NCBI GenBank assembly: GCA_003550305.1
Contig: QKYT01000009.1
Coordinates: 398,229 to 462,228, forward strand
From: Glomus cerebriforme
Taxonomy: Eukaryota > Glomeromycota > Glomeromycetes > Glomerales > Glomeraceae
DNA: 64,000 nucleotides
Direction: 5' to 3'
The notes beneath the pieces were generated by a model. That model made no database searches. It was not told where the DNA came from and saw nothing but the letters and a program-made list of their open reading frames with translations. Below, piece by piece: positions 11,114 to 21,432 of the stretch (its first letter is position 1; the number at the start of each line of letters is the position of its first letter). The translations under genes were made by a program, and so were the position numbers.

Positions 11114-12463
11114 TTAAAACGAAACTATATCTACACTTAATTTACTCCCATGACCTAAAGAAACAATAGGATAAGCTCGAGAAGGAATATTTTTCCATTC
11201 AGAAACTATAGGTTTCTTATCCTTATTGACAGAAAATGCACAAGTTTTCATTTTCATATCCAGATGAACGGTAACTTTATCTCCTTCTTTATATTTTGCA
11301 TCATACCATTTCAATTTTTTCTTATGATAAACGTAACCATCAGATCCAAGAACCCACCCACGAAAATTTTGATCTTTTTTTTTAAATTCCTCATTAACAT
11401 CACATATACCTATGTAGACTTCTTTACATAACTTTTCAATCGAAATAGTCCATTCGTAAATTCCTCTGCCTTTAAAGATCAAATCTCCCAACATTGATTT
11501 AGGTTGTATAAACTCCTTGGCCTCAACGGCAAATCCAAAATTAGAAACTTTTAAATCTAATACATTATCTTTCCACTTAAAACTGGGTGCTCCTCGAATG
11601 AATCCTAATCCTTCACCCGTTGATATAGAACAATAAGCATCTTTGAGATTTTCAATTGAATAAATATTAAAAGGTTCGACACGTTGCTTAATTTCATTTG
11701 CATCCATACGATTTAAATTAATGTAACGAATGAGTGGATTTAAGTACCTTTTGGTCTCCTCTTGATCATACATTGTTTCTCTTCTAGCTTTCGCTAAAGC
11801 ATATTCCCAAATTTCAATTTCTGGTGTTGCAAAAGAATGTTTAGTATCGAAAGTTTTCATTAAAAGATATCTTAATCCTTTTGCTGATAATGAATCAATT
11901 TCATTTTTTTTCAACTTATCCTTGGCTACCCAATTAACTAAAATTTCAGACATCAAATCTCTATCATCAAAAGCCACATCAGCGACAACATCATCAGAAG
12001 TCACATTATCGCCCACATCATCCACTATTAAGGAGAATTTCTCAACGTATTCTGATAAAAGTTTTTTACCAACATCCTCATTTAAAAAACCCAATATATG
12101 TTCAAAAATATGTCCTTGAAGATCTGTAAAGTTAAAGTGAGTGGCTGCATGAAAAACTCCAATAACATTATTAGCAGTCAAGTTTTCTTCTTTAACTTTA
12201 GATGTATATAAATATTCCAAAATAATTTTCATAGAATTTGAATTAATATCATTAAATGAGAGGGTGTTATTTTTTAATTCAGGAAAAATTAATTCGTTGA
12301 AAATTTCGGAACGGGTTGCTAAAATAGCTTTACATCCAAATAATATTATGCCATCTGAACATTCTAAAGAAATATCATGAAATCTTTCATCGCTCATTAA
12401 ATGTCTTAAATCTTTTTCTAACGATGTTTCGTTATTTGAATTTAAAGAGTGAGATTGACCCAT
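11114..12463 (-). CDS. BTB-BACK-SPRY protein (array copy 3), Asp-rich insert, MGxxxS start
   Basis: 449 aa with the array's domain order. The BTB region begins SLEKDLRHLMSDERFHDISL. BACK is interrupted by an acidic insert (VDDVGDNVTSDDVVADVAF) that is longer than and different from that of copy 2. SPRY is intact (VYIGICDVNEEFKKKDQN, RGWVLGSDGYVYH, VHLDMKMKTCAFSVN). The N-terminus MGQSHSLN again fits MGxxxS, a possible myristoylation site. Copies 2 and 3 form a sub-pair, sharing MGQ starts, the insert position and the LNRMxANEIKQRVEPFN linker. Function as for copy 1, inferred. Confidence 0.9.
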   Translation of the reverse strand: MGQSHSLNSNNETSLEKDLRHLMSDERFHDISLECSDGIILFGCKAILATRSEIFNELIFPELKNNTLSFNDINSNSMKIILEYLYTSKVKEENLTANNVIGVFHAATHFNFTDLQGHIFEHILGFLNEDVGKKLLSEYVEKFSLIVDDVGDNVTSDDVVADVAFDDRDLMSEILVNWVAKDKLKKNEIDSLSAKGLRYLLMKTFDTKHSFATPEIEIWEYALAKARRETMYDQEETKRYLNPLIRYINLNRMDANEIKQRVEPFNIYSIENLKDAYCSISTGEGLGFIRGAPSFKWKDNVLDLKVSNFGFAVEAKEFIQPKSMLGDLIFKGRGIYEWTISIEKLCKEVYIGICDVNEEFKKKDQNFRGWVLGSDGYVYHKKKLKWYDAKYKEGDKVTVHLDMKMKTCAFSVNKDKKPIVSEWKNIPSRAYPIVSLGHGSKLSVDIVSF

Positions 12464-13723
12464 AATTTCAGTAAAGAACTACTGGAAAAAATTTTTTTGG
12501 GCGTCGATTTTATTATTGAAACATTTTCATTTTTGGAAACAATTACTTATAACTGATCAGCTGTTTATTAACTTCCGTTACGGGAAATCCTTTCATAGTA
12601 ATAAAAATTTAAGTTGTAACACAGACTAGTCGAGCCATTTTAGGAATTTCTATATTGCCAGCTCCCGATGAAACATACACAATTTATGTTGATCGTCAAA
12701 TAATTTTTTTTTTTTTTTTGATGCTAAATATTTTGCACCCTTATTCAGATAATTCCATTAAATAAATTTTATTAAATGAATAAACCTTATAAATCTTATA
12801 AATCTCGATTATTACTAGTTAGGGAGCACAAACCTGCATTATATATTTATATTTTTAAAAAGATATTTAAACTTACTCCAATTTAATTGGTATTCTTTTT
12901 TTATCTACTTTAACTCAGGAACAGGATATAAAATAACTCAAAGCCGATTTAACAAGTGAAAGAAATTTGCATTTAATTAGGTCTTATGAAAAAGATGACA
13001 GTTAAGATAACATGACCCTCCTATCTGAAAAAGAAATCTAATTATATTTAGGACAAAGAATGGAATAATAATGAGCTTCAACTAACCTATAATAAAGTAT
13101 AATCCCAGGTTTGTAGTTGGTTTAGTTGATCATTTTTGTCCTTATCATCATCTATCTCTCTCGCTATAGACAAAATACGTTCATCTCAAACGTTAGCTAC
13201 GAATATTTTAAGCGATCTACTCACCAAATAAATTAAATTCATCATTTACCTGAATCAATTATAGATACACATATTTAACGTGATTTGGTGGCCATCTGAT
13301 GATGACGATAGAAATTGTTCTAAAATTTTTTGCTGCTGTTACAGTATGCTGATTATCAGCAGAGGTCGTGGAATCTAGAATTGTCCCAAGGAAATTGCCA
13401 AAAAAAAAATCAAAATATAATTTCACGGGATGTGGTCTGTAGTTTTTTTGTTAGTAGAGAGGTGTTTTGTAAGAATCGTATTTTATTAAGAAAATTTCAC
13501 CGGAAATCATAGATTTCTATATGAAATGGATCATGAATACAAACAAATCTTTTCTTTCAACTAGTTAATTTTGTCCAATTATGCTTTAAAAAATATAAAC
13601 TAATCCAATTTAATTGTTATTCTTCAAGATAGAAAAAAACAATTAATACAAATTCTTATAATCAGAAAGTAAAATAGAAAAAAATATATAAATTAGACTC
13701 ACCAAATCGGAGTAAAAAGAAAA
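12464..13723. other. Intergenic, no gene supported
   Basis: After the copy-3 upstream block (to about 12550) the region is AT-rich. An open frame near 13330 has no recognisable homology and no sign of splicing. Nothing supported. Confidence 0.4.
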
Positions 13724-15373
13724 TTATTCCCATCTAACAAGAATTTTTTTATCAGAAGGGATAGAAAATTTATCCAATTTCCTTATATTCTTTCCCCTTT
13801 TTTCCGACCAATTTTTAACACATTCTCCAAACTCATCAATATTATTTTGAATTGAAACAACAACATATAAAAATTTTAAATCCACCACACAATTTTCTAA
13901 AAATTCTCTAAATTCATCAACATTACTAACTATATTTACAAGACGTATATAATCAGTTTTCTTGGGTAAAGCTTTTACCAAATTAATAATAAATCCAGTA
14001 CTAATAGGATATCCTGGATTTAATAATTGAAACTCTTTAATATTTGGGTTATTTCCTAGGATAGTAAATAAGAATTGTATATCATCATCTGCTGTTAATT
14101 GAGTAGTAAAATTAATCAAATTTCTACAATTTTCACTAATTGATTTCAATAAATCATGATTTTTGATATACGTATTTAAAAGATGAAGGATCTTTAAATT
14201 TGGTGAAATATTCTTGTTTTGTAAAATCATTTGGATTGGATTAAATTGACTGACATATTCTTTATTACTCCAATTATAAACTAATTCCAAAGAACGTAAT
14301 TTTGGTAATTCCGCTAAAGCGATCCATTCAAAATTTTTAATTGAAATATATGAATCTTCTAATTTTAAAATTTCCAGATTTTTACATTTACCAATAAATT
14401 TAAATGTTTCGTCATTCATCATTTTTATTCCACATATTTCAATCCTCTTAAGTGAATGAACAACGGTATTCAATGATGAAATTATTTCAAATATAGCTTC
14501 ATGATAACCAATCATATACGCATTATGAACCCCATAAATGATTATATTTTCCAAATTATTCTGCTTTTTAATTAATGATACCAATGGTGTTAAGATCAAT
14601 TGAAAATAAGGATGTTCAATTTCAATTGTTTTTAAATTTTTACAAGTCGAAAATGCTTCTAAAATCGCAATCTTAAAACTTGAACGATCAAGTTCCAAAT
14701 ATTCTAAATTTTCAAAAAAATTTTTTGATTCATCCAAATCTTCTAATCTTAAAAGAGTTGTGATGATATTTTCAATCCTATTAACTATATTATATCTCAT
14801 TTCAACGTCCGATCCAACTATTCTCTCATCATCTACGTAATAATATTCCACTCCGCCATCCATTTCTTCCCTATTGTTATTGAGAAATCCTTTAATGTCG
14901 TTGTACCTTATATCAAATTTAAACCATTGAATATTTGCTTTTCTCTTTACCATATTTACTAAAATCAATAAAATAATGACCCAAATTTGCCCAAACCCTG
15001 GCCATTTATCATATTCTAATTTAGAAAATATCGAAGGTAATGTATCATCTTGTTCCATCAAACCCAAAAAGTATTCAACTTCATCTTCATTAGTATTAAA
15101 AAAGTTGGAAGCTATCCTGAAAAGATTATCAAAATCTAAATGAGTAATAAAACAAGGATAATCAAATAAAGTATTCTCGTCTTTTTTTAAGAACGAAAGT
15201 AAAACGGGAATAATCTTGGTATGATTATAATCAATTTCTTTACGAAAAGGATTTTTCCATAGGTAAATAATACCATTTTTACACCAAGTGTGATTTACTT
15301 GAATAATGGAAAATAATGTTTTAGTATCTTGCACGTTACTAAAGATATGTTGATAACATTCGTTCGGCAGCAT
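13724..15373 (-). CDS. F-box / leucine-rich-repeat-like protein
   Basis: 549 aa. An N-terminal F-box covers about residues 1-45: LPNECYQHIFSNVQDTKTLF, then VNHTWCKNGIIYLWKNPF, the latter being the usual fungal F-box end. Degenerate leucine-rich repeats run from about 220 to 530 (LEDLDESKNFFENLEYLEL, CKNLKTIEIEHP, CKNLEILKLEDSYI, LPKLRSLELVYN, SPNLKILHLLNTYI). F-box proteins recruit substrates to Skp1-Cullin1 (SCF) ubiquitin ligases; here that is inferred from architecture. Single exon. It interrupts the BTB-SPRY array on the same strand and is longer and more diverged than the F-box genes at 38-48 kb. Confidence 0.85.
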   Translation of the reverse strand: MLPNECYQHIFSNVQDTKTLFSIIQVNHTWCKNGIIYLWKNPFRKEIDYNHTKIIPVLLSFLKKDENTLFDYPCFITHLDFDNLFRIASNFFNTNEDEVEYFLGLMEQDDTLPSIFSKLEYDKWPGFGQIWVIILLILVNMVKRKANIQWFKFDIRYNDIKGFLNNNREEMDGGVEYYYVDDERIVGSDVEMRYNIVNRIENIITTLLRLEDLDESKNFFENLEYLELDRSSFKIAILEAFSTCKNLKTIEIEHPYFQLILTPLVSLIKKQNNLENIIIYGVHNAYMIGYHEAIFEIISSLNTVVHSLKRIEICGIKMMNDETFKFIGKCKNLEILKLEDSYISIKNFEWIALAELPKLRSLELVYNWSNKEYVSQFNPIQMILQNKNISPNLKILHLLNTYIKNHDLLKSISENCRNLINFTTQLTADDDIQFLFTILGNNPNIKEFQLLNPGYPISTGFIINLVKALPKKTDYIRLVNIVSNVDEFREFLENCVVDLKFLYVVVSIQNNIDEFGECVKNWSEKRGKNIRKLDKFSIPSDKKILVRWE

Positions 15374-16129
15374 TTTTTAATAAAAAGAAAAAAATGCCGA
15401 TGATAAAAAAAAAAGAAAAAAAATGCTAGATGAAAGTTTGTATTACTAAGTATAACTTAACGTAAATTGAGTAACATATTTTATAATATTTGTTTCCCCC
15501 TTATCTAAAATCAGTTACACGATAATTTTCATTGTATAAAATTCGAATAAGTAATAAAACACTTTTTTTAAAAAAATAAAAAAAAATAATAATAATAATC
15601 TATTCTGTTTCCATTATAGGCATGCATGGAATGATGATAAATGTTTTGAGTTAATTTAGTAACACAACTAGTTAAATATTACCTTTTGAGTCGAGCGGAC
15701 CGAGCCGATCAGGTTCGGGTCTTTGGGACTTTAAATGTTGGAAGGATAACATCGACGAAAAATGTTCGTTGCCAACATATTCGACAACAAATTTCTTAAC
15801 ATTTGTACCTTCATTAATTTTCTACAATTTTTTTTTAAAAAAAATGTAAGAAAACGAGCTATATTTCGAAAAAAATCTAATAATCCCCTGCATACTTAGT
15901 GTAATACTAAAAAAAAATAAAATATATTATATATTTTTTTCCGCCCGAGTAGATCGTACTTTATTATCAAATACATTTATGTGAAACGAGTTACATATTA
16001 TACATATTATGCAGGGATAAGGGATAAAGATCCTAGAATTGTGTAACATGATGATAAATTTTAATCATGAAAAAGTGTTGATTATTTAATTGAATTTAAT
16101 CATAATTACATTCTTGAATTCTAAAGGCT
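15374..16129. other. Intergenic, no gene seen
   Basis: AT-rich spacer. A short GC-richer patch (GAGTCGAGCGGACCGAGCCG, about 15690-15709) stands out but has no identified role. Confidence 0.35.
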
Positions 16130-17242
16130 ATTCCAATATTTGTTTTCATAAAAGTCTTGGCAAAACGTAGATAGCCGAGTTTTATCTTTTGGAAAATAAA
16201 ATATTCGGCATTCAATTAATCTCTAAAAATTTCGACTGCAACTTGTCGTAAAAGAACCGATTACATGTACAGTATAAGACTCGTCAAATACTCATAAATT
16301 CCATTACTTTTATTATTTTTATTACTCTATCATTCTTAAACAACTAAATCAATATTGGGAGATTTGATTTTAAGTAAATAATCCTGTAAATTGCCTCAAC
16401 AACAAATACATTATTAGAAATAATTATTTGGATACCCGATGTATGTATCTCATTCACCCTTTTTTTCACATGAAAATAGGCACTCACAAATAAATTCTGA
16501 TACCTTATTCTTTGTTTGGAAAAAATAAATATCCTTAATTTTTTTCGATCAAAAAAGTTTAAAATTTCTTTTGAATCCATTCGATTTAAATTGATTTAAT
16601 CGATTAATGTATTACACTTTGATCAAGATTTTTTATTCAAGATTTTCTCAATAAATGATTCGTTTTGTATGACCTTTCTTGTACGTTTGTTTAAAGCATG
16701 TTCCAAATATTAAATTCTGATATTGCGAAGGAAATTTGAGCGTTAAAGGTTTAAATCAATTTTGCTTTTTTATAATTTATTCTTGGCTACCCATTCAACT
16801 AAAATTTTAATCCAGAATTTTTCGACCCATTCTGATAAAAGTTTTTATCGATATCTTCGTCTTCGCCCATCAAAGATTTATTTGTAAATCCAAATAAGAT
16901 GATCTTTGAAGGTCAATCAATTCAAAATAAATGGATGCATAATAAACTTCAATAACATTATTAACATTTAAATTTTTCTCAACAACTTTAGATGTATGTA
17001 AATAATTTTCATGGAATATCGTCAAATGAAAGTTTATTATTATTCTCCGATTTAGTGAAAATGGATGAGTTGAAAACATTCAGAACGAGTTGCCGAAAAC
17101 CTAAAATAGCTTCACATCCACATATCGTTTCACCTTCCAAATATTTTAAAGCAATATCATGAAATCTTTCATCATCAATTAATCGTCTAAAATCATTTTC
17201 TAAAGTGCGTGGAGAATTATTTTTGTCGGGTTTAATTTTCAT
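16130..17242 (-). pseudogene. Decayed BTB-BACK-SPRY copy (array copy 4)
   Basis: The BTB half is recognisable from 17242 (NDFRRLIDDERFHDIALKY, CEAILG, SSIFTKSENNNKLSFDD) but breaks near 17010. It resumes in another frame (YLHTSKVVEKNLNVNNVIEV, then YYASIYFELIDLQ) to about 16870. BACK is mostly lost, with scraps around 16760-16860. A linker remnant (INLNRMDSKEI) at about 16560 leads to scraps related to copy 5 (ISNNVFVVEA). No SPRY signature survives. Multiple frameshifts and deletions show a dead copy. It resembles copy 5 most and lies directly downstream of it. Confidence 0.8.
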
Positions 17243-17746
17243 TATACGGTATTTAATAGAATGAAAAAATTTTTTGAACTGGCGTAAATTTATTTGCGAA
17301 ATTTGATGTCGTGCAAGTTAGATTTCCTCTAGCCTAACTAATTTAAGAATTTGCTTTTTTGTGATGCAATCTTTAGTATGTTTGTCTAATATTAATATCC
17401 GAATAACAATATTACAAAGAAAGCACTACTACAAAAAGAAATATAATGTAATAATTCAATTGAAGAATAATGGAACCCAATATTTAAGTCTTTTATGGAA
17501 AAAAATCAAACTGCAACTTCTTATCGTAAAGAACCGATTGAGCTCAAAATAAGGTAAGGATTCTTGTATACTATAATAAAGATTATTTAAATAATTAATA
17601 TTATAATGCTTCCAGTCACAAATTTACACTTAGTTAAAATTCTCAAAAGAAAAACTTTATTTAATAAAAAAATATATACAGTATAAAGACATGAGAATTT
17701 AACGCAGCAAATAGTAGAAGTAAAATCGAAATAAAACATTTTACTA
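17243..17746. other. Spacer between decayed copy 4 and copy 5
   Basis: About 17333-17347 holds an upstream near-palindrome (CTAACTAATTTAAG), here decayed. Around 17505-17680 the sequence resembles 3' flanks of other copies: CTGCAACTTCTTATCGTAAA, and an A/T-rich TTTAATAAAAAAATATATAC stretch recurring near 25725 and 34285. No gene. Confidence 0.4.
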
Positions 17747-19120
17747 TTAGTTCTTCATATGAGCTTTTATACATAATTTACTCCCATGTCCCAAGGAGGC
17801 AATAGGACGAACTTGAGAAGGAATATTATTCCATTCAGGAACTATAGGTTTCTTAATATTATTGATAGAAAATGCACAAGTTTTGTTTTTCATATCCAGA
17901 TGAACAGTAACCTTATCTCCTCCTTTATATTTTGCATCATACCATTTCCATTTTCCTTCATGGTAAATATAACCATCAGATCCGAGAACCCACCCATGAT
18001 AAGTTTGATCTTTTTTTAAATCCTCGTTAATATCACATATGCCAATGTAGATGATTCCGCATAGTTTCTCAACTAAAATATCCCATTCATAAATGCCATT
18101 ACTTCTATTACTCTTAAAATTCAAATCTCCCAGTATTGATTTAGGTTGTTTAAGCTCTTCAACAACAAATCCATTATTAGAAATAATTACTTTGTCATCT
18201 GATGTATCTGATTCATTCTTTTTCCATTTAAAGATAGGTACTCCACGAATAAGTTCTAATCCTTCATCCTTTAATTGAAGAAAAAAAATATCTTTGATTT
18301 TTTCGATTGAAAAAACATTAAAAGGTTCAACATGCTGTTTAATTTCTTCCGAATCCATTCGATTTAAATTAATGTAATCAATTAATGTAATTAGGTTATT
18401 TTTTATCCCTTCAATTTCTTGTGAATTACACTGTGAATAAGATTCTTCATTCAAGATGAAAGTTTCGTTTTGTATAACATTTGTTGTAACTTTTGTTAAA
18501 GCATATTCCCAAATATTAAATTCTGGTGTGGCAAAAGGAATTTGAGCATCAAAAGTCTTTTCTAAAAGATATCTTAAACCTTCTAATGATAATGAATCAA
18601 TTTTGCTTCTTTCTAATTTATTCTTGGCTACCCATTTAACTAAAATTTTAGATATTTCATTATCCACTTTTAAGGAGAATTTTTCGACACATTCTGATAA
18701 AAGTTTTTTACCGACATCATCGTCTCCGTCCATCAGAAATTCTTTCGTAAAGTCAATAATACGATTTTGAAGGTCAACCAAATCAAAATAAATAGATGCA
18801 TAATAAACTTCAATAACGTTATTAACAGTTAAGCTTTCTTTATCGACTTTAGATGTATATAAAAATTCCAAAATAATTTTCATAGCTGTTGAATTAATAT
18901 CATCAAATGAAAGTTTATTATCCTCCGATTTAGTGAAAATGGATGAGTTGAAAACATCAGAACGAGTTGCTAAAATAGCTTTACATCCATATATCGTTTC
19001 TCCATCCGAACATTTTAAAGCAATGTCATGAAATCTTTCATCACAAATTAATCGTTTAAAATCATCTTCTAAGGATCTTCCTCGTGGAGAAGAATTATTT
19101 ATATTAGTTTCAATTTTCAT
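17747..19120 (-). CDS. BTB-BACK-SPRY protein (array copy 5)
   Basis: 457 aa, intact. The N-terminus MKIETNINNSSPRGRSLEDD is the subgroup's MKI...SPRG type. BTB at about 18-120 contains FHDIALKCSDGETIYGCKAI. BACK at about 128-240 contains LLSECVEKFSLKVDNEISKI. The stretch just before SPRY is NESDTSDDKVIISNNGFVVE, shared with the split copy at 34-36 kb but unlike copies 6-8. SPRY carries YIGICDINEDLKK, HGWVLGSDGYIYH and VHLDMKNKTCAFSIN. The gene product is a predicted Cullin-3 adaptor. Copies upstream (6-10) share its spacing of about 2 kb per unit. Confidence 0.9.
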   Translation of the reverse strand: MKIETNINNSSPRGRSLEDDFKRLICDERFHDIALKCSDGETIYGCKAILATRSDVFNSSIFTKSEDNKLSFDDINSTAMKIILEFLYTSKVDKESLTVNNVIEVYYASIYFDLVDLQNRIIDFTKEFLMDGDDDVGKKLLSECVEKFSLKVDNEISKILVKWVAKNKLERSKIDSLSLEGLRYLLEKTFDAQIPFATPEFNIWEYALTKVTTNVIQNETFILNEESYSQCNSQEIEGIKNNLITLIDYINLNRMDSEEIKQHVEPFNVFSIEKIKDIFFLQLKDEGLELIRGVPIFKWKKNESDTSDDKVIISNNGFVVEELKQPKSILGDLNFKSNRSNGIYEWDILVEKLCGIIYIGICDINEDLKKDQTYHGWVLGSDGYIYHEGKWKWYDAKYKGGDKVTVHLDMKNKTCAFSINNIKKPIVPEWNNIPSQVRPIASLGHGSKLCIKAHMKN

Positions 19121-19195
19121 GATATATTGCTTAGAATAATAATTTTAATGAACATGGCGCGTATTTATTACAAAATTTGGTGACGTATTTTTTTG

Positions 19196-19215
19196 GCCTA
19201 GCTAATTTAAGTTAG
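19196..19215 (-). promoter_or_regulatory. Conserved upstream near-palindrome, copy 5
   Basis: CCTAGCTAATTTAAGTTAG on the plus strand, about 80 bases before the copy-5 ATG. The same site recurs before copies 6, 7, 8, 10 and a relic. It is a candidate promoter element or a leftover of duplication. Confidence 0.4.
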
Positions 19216-19510
19216 TATTTTTTGTAATGCAAAAACTAATTGTATTGATTTTAAGTTAGTACGTTTTAGCTTATTAATAGGACAATATAAATAATTATCA
19301 TTGTAGACAATTTACTTGTCTGCCTATATTTTTATTCAGCCATAAATTAGTCTTTACATAAATAATTCTCAATCGAAAAATATAGAATTTGGCCGTTCCC
19401 AATTAATAATAAGTGAATTTAAATATGAAATTTTCGAAATTTTTCGGAGAATCTGTAGATAGAAGAGCTCTTTTACACAACAATACATATATTGTATAAA
19501 GAAGAGAGAA

Positions 19511-20878
19511 TTAATGAATATTTGGTTCTATTCGCAATTTACTCCCATAACCCAAGGAAACAATAGGATAAACTTGAGAAGGAATATTTTTCCATTCAAA
19601 AACTATAGGTTTCTTATTATTATTTATAGAAAATGCACATGTTTTCTTTTTCATATCCAGATGAACAGTAACCTTATCACATTCTTTATATTTTGCATCA
19701 TACCATTTCCATTTTCCTTTATGGTAAACATAACCATCAGATCCAAGAACCCACCCATGATAACCTTGATCATTTTTTTTCAAATCTTCATTAATATTAC
19801 ATATGCCAATGTAGACTTTTTTACACAACTTTTCAATTAAAATCTTCCACTCGTAAACTCCTCTTCCTTTAAAGATCAAATCTCCCAATATTGATTTAAG
19901 TTGTGTAAACTCCTTGGCCTCGACGGTACTTCCATTTCCAGAAACTTTTAAATCTAATACATTGTTTTTCCACTTAAAAATAGGTATTCCACGAATAAAT
20001 CCTAATCCTTCGTCCTCATTCTCCTCATTCAATGATATATAACGGTAACCATCACTAATCCTTTGAGGGTGATAAATATTAAAAGGGACGACACATTGAT
20101 CAATTTCCCTTGCATCCATTCGTTTTAAGTCAATATAGCCAATTAATGGGGTTAACTGATTTTTTATTTCTTCAATTTCTCGTGGATAACACAGCGAAAA
20201 AGATTTTTCTTCCAAAATTGTCTCAACAAGTGATTCGTCTTGTATGATCTTTCTTGTAACTTTTGATAAAGCATATTCCCAAATATTAAATTCTGGTGTC
20301 GCAAAAGGAATTTGAGCATCAAAAGTCTTTTTTAAAAGATATCTTAAACCTTCTAATGATAATGAATCAATTTTGTTTTTTTCTAGTTTATTCTTGGCTA
20401 CCCAATCAACTAATATTTTAGATACTTCGTTGTCCCTTCCTAAGGAGAATTTTTCGACACATTTTGATAAAAGTTTTTTGCCAATAACTACGTTTTTGTT
20501 CATCAAAAATTCCTTGATAAAGTCAATAATAAGATCCTGAAGGTCAACCAAATCAAAACGAATGGATGCATAATAAATTTCAATAACATTATTAACATTC
20601 AAGTTTTCTTTTTCAACTTTAGATGTATATAAAAATTCCAATATAATTTTCATAGCTGTTGAATTAATATCGTTAAATGACAAGCTATTGTTATTCTCCG
20701 ATTCATTGGATTCAATGAAAATGCATGAATAGAAAAAATCGGAACGAGCCGCTAAAATGGCTTTACATCCATTTATAATATTTCCGTCCGAACATTTTAA
20801 AGTAATATCATGAAACTTTTCATCATCGATTATTCGTCTAAAATCATTTTCTAAAGATTTTCCTCTTAAAGAAAACAT
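19511..20878 (-). CDS. BTB-BACK-SPRY protein (array copy 6), mosaic
   Basis: 455 aa, intact. The BTB half (residues 1-120) is almost identical to copy 7 (both start MFSLRGKSLENDFRRIIDDE). The segment before SPRY (NNVLDLKVSGNGSTVEAKEF) instead matches copies 2 and 3 (DNVLDLKVSNFGFAVEAKEF in copy 3), so the gene looks like a product of gene conversion or unequal exchange. BACK has a slightly different patch, MNKNVVIGKKLLSKCVEKFS. SPRY signatures are complete. The used ATG is preceded 16 bases upstream by an out-of-frame ATG at 20894, in the position of the ancestral MKI start, opening a 16-codon overlapping frame. Confidence 0.9.
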   Translation of the reverse strand: MFSLRGKSLENDFRRIIDDEKFHDITLKCSDGNIINGCKAILAARSDFFYSCIFIESNESENNNSLSFNDINSTAMKIILEFLYTSKVEKENLNVNNVIEIYYASIRFDLVDLQDLIIDFIKEFLMNKNVVIGKKLLSKCVEKFSLGRDNEVSKILVDWVAKNKLEKNKIDSLSLEGLRYLLKKTFDAQIPFATPEFNIWEYALSKVTRKIIQDESLVETILEEKSFSLCYPREIEEIKNQLTPLIGYIDLKRMDAREIDQCVVPFNIYHPQRISDGYRYISLNEENEDEGLGFIRGIPIFKWKNNVLDLKVSGNGSTVEAKEFTQLKSILGDLIFKGRGVYEWKILIEKLCKKVYIGICNINEDLKKNDQGYHGWVLGSDGYVYHKGKWKWYDAKYKECDKVTVHLDMKKKTCAFSINNNKKPIVFEWKNIPSQVYPIVSLGYGSKLRIEPNIH

Positions 20879-20894
20879 CGGTTTTAATTTTCAT
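20844..20894 (-). promoter_or_regulatory. Overlapping upstream ORF at copy 6 start
   Basis: An ATG at 20894 corresponds to the ancestral start codon of the family (ATGAAAATTAA...). Here an indel puts it out of frame; it reads 16 codons and stops inside the gene. It could lower translation from the ATG at 20878. Confidence 0.45.
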
Positions 20895-20967
20895 TATACC
20901 GTATTATTTTATAGAATTGATGGGAAATTTTTTGAGCGTTAAATTTATCCCAAAAAATGCCTTCTGA

Positions 20968-20986
20968 ACTAACTAATTTAAGTTAG
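20968..20986 (-). promoter_or_regulatory. Conserved upstream near-palindrome, copy 6
   Basis: ACTAACTAATTTAAGTTAG, about 90-108 bases before the ATG. Same element as before copies 5, 7, 8 and 10. Confidence 0.4.
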
Positions 20987-21432
20987 TATTCTTTTTCTAG
21001 GAAAAGTTAATACATAAATTACGTAAATTTTTATGGCTAAAAAAATATGGGTTAATGTAATGGCTTTTTGGCGTAATTCTCATATTATTTAAGTAATAGT
21101 CGAAATTATAGTCTGAACTTTTTTGGCCATCATATATGCTGATCAATCGAAGTTATGTGATAGTTCTTCCTTTTTTACAAAAACAATTTTAAAGGTGAAT
21201 TATAGAGAAGCTTAACTTCTATTCATAATTTTTTTCTTGTGGATTGACCAGAAATTTTTTATTACGATGGCTTAATATTAATGTTACATTGATTTAATTG
21301 AAGGAAATGGAATTTTTCGGTGAGGAGTATTTGTATAATTTAACTATGTTTATTTACCTTATAAAAAATTTTTGGCGCAAACACCGATAAATGATCATCT
21401 TTCTAGTTTTATTCCGAAAAAACTCAGGCATG
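20987..21432. other. Spacer between copies 6 and 7
   Basis: Duplicated flank. The part near 21000-21090 (TTATGGCTAAAAAAATATGG, GGCGTAATTCTCATATTATT) recurs upstream of copy 7 near 23010-23140. The part near 21308-21360 (GAATTTTTCGGTGAGGAGTA, then TTTGTATAATTTAACTATG) recurs downstream of copies 8 and 10. No gene. Confidence 0.5.

Noticed and set aside
19514..19840. Plus-strand open frames opposite the SPRY ends (also 7120-7353, 17786-18019, 21448-21741, 23583-23864, 27903-28184)
   Set aside because: They are antisense to a conserved coding region and resemble each other only because the sense strand is conserved. No independent evidence.
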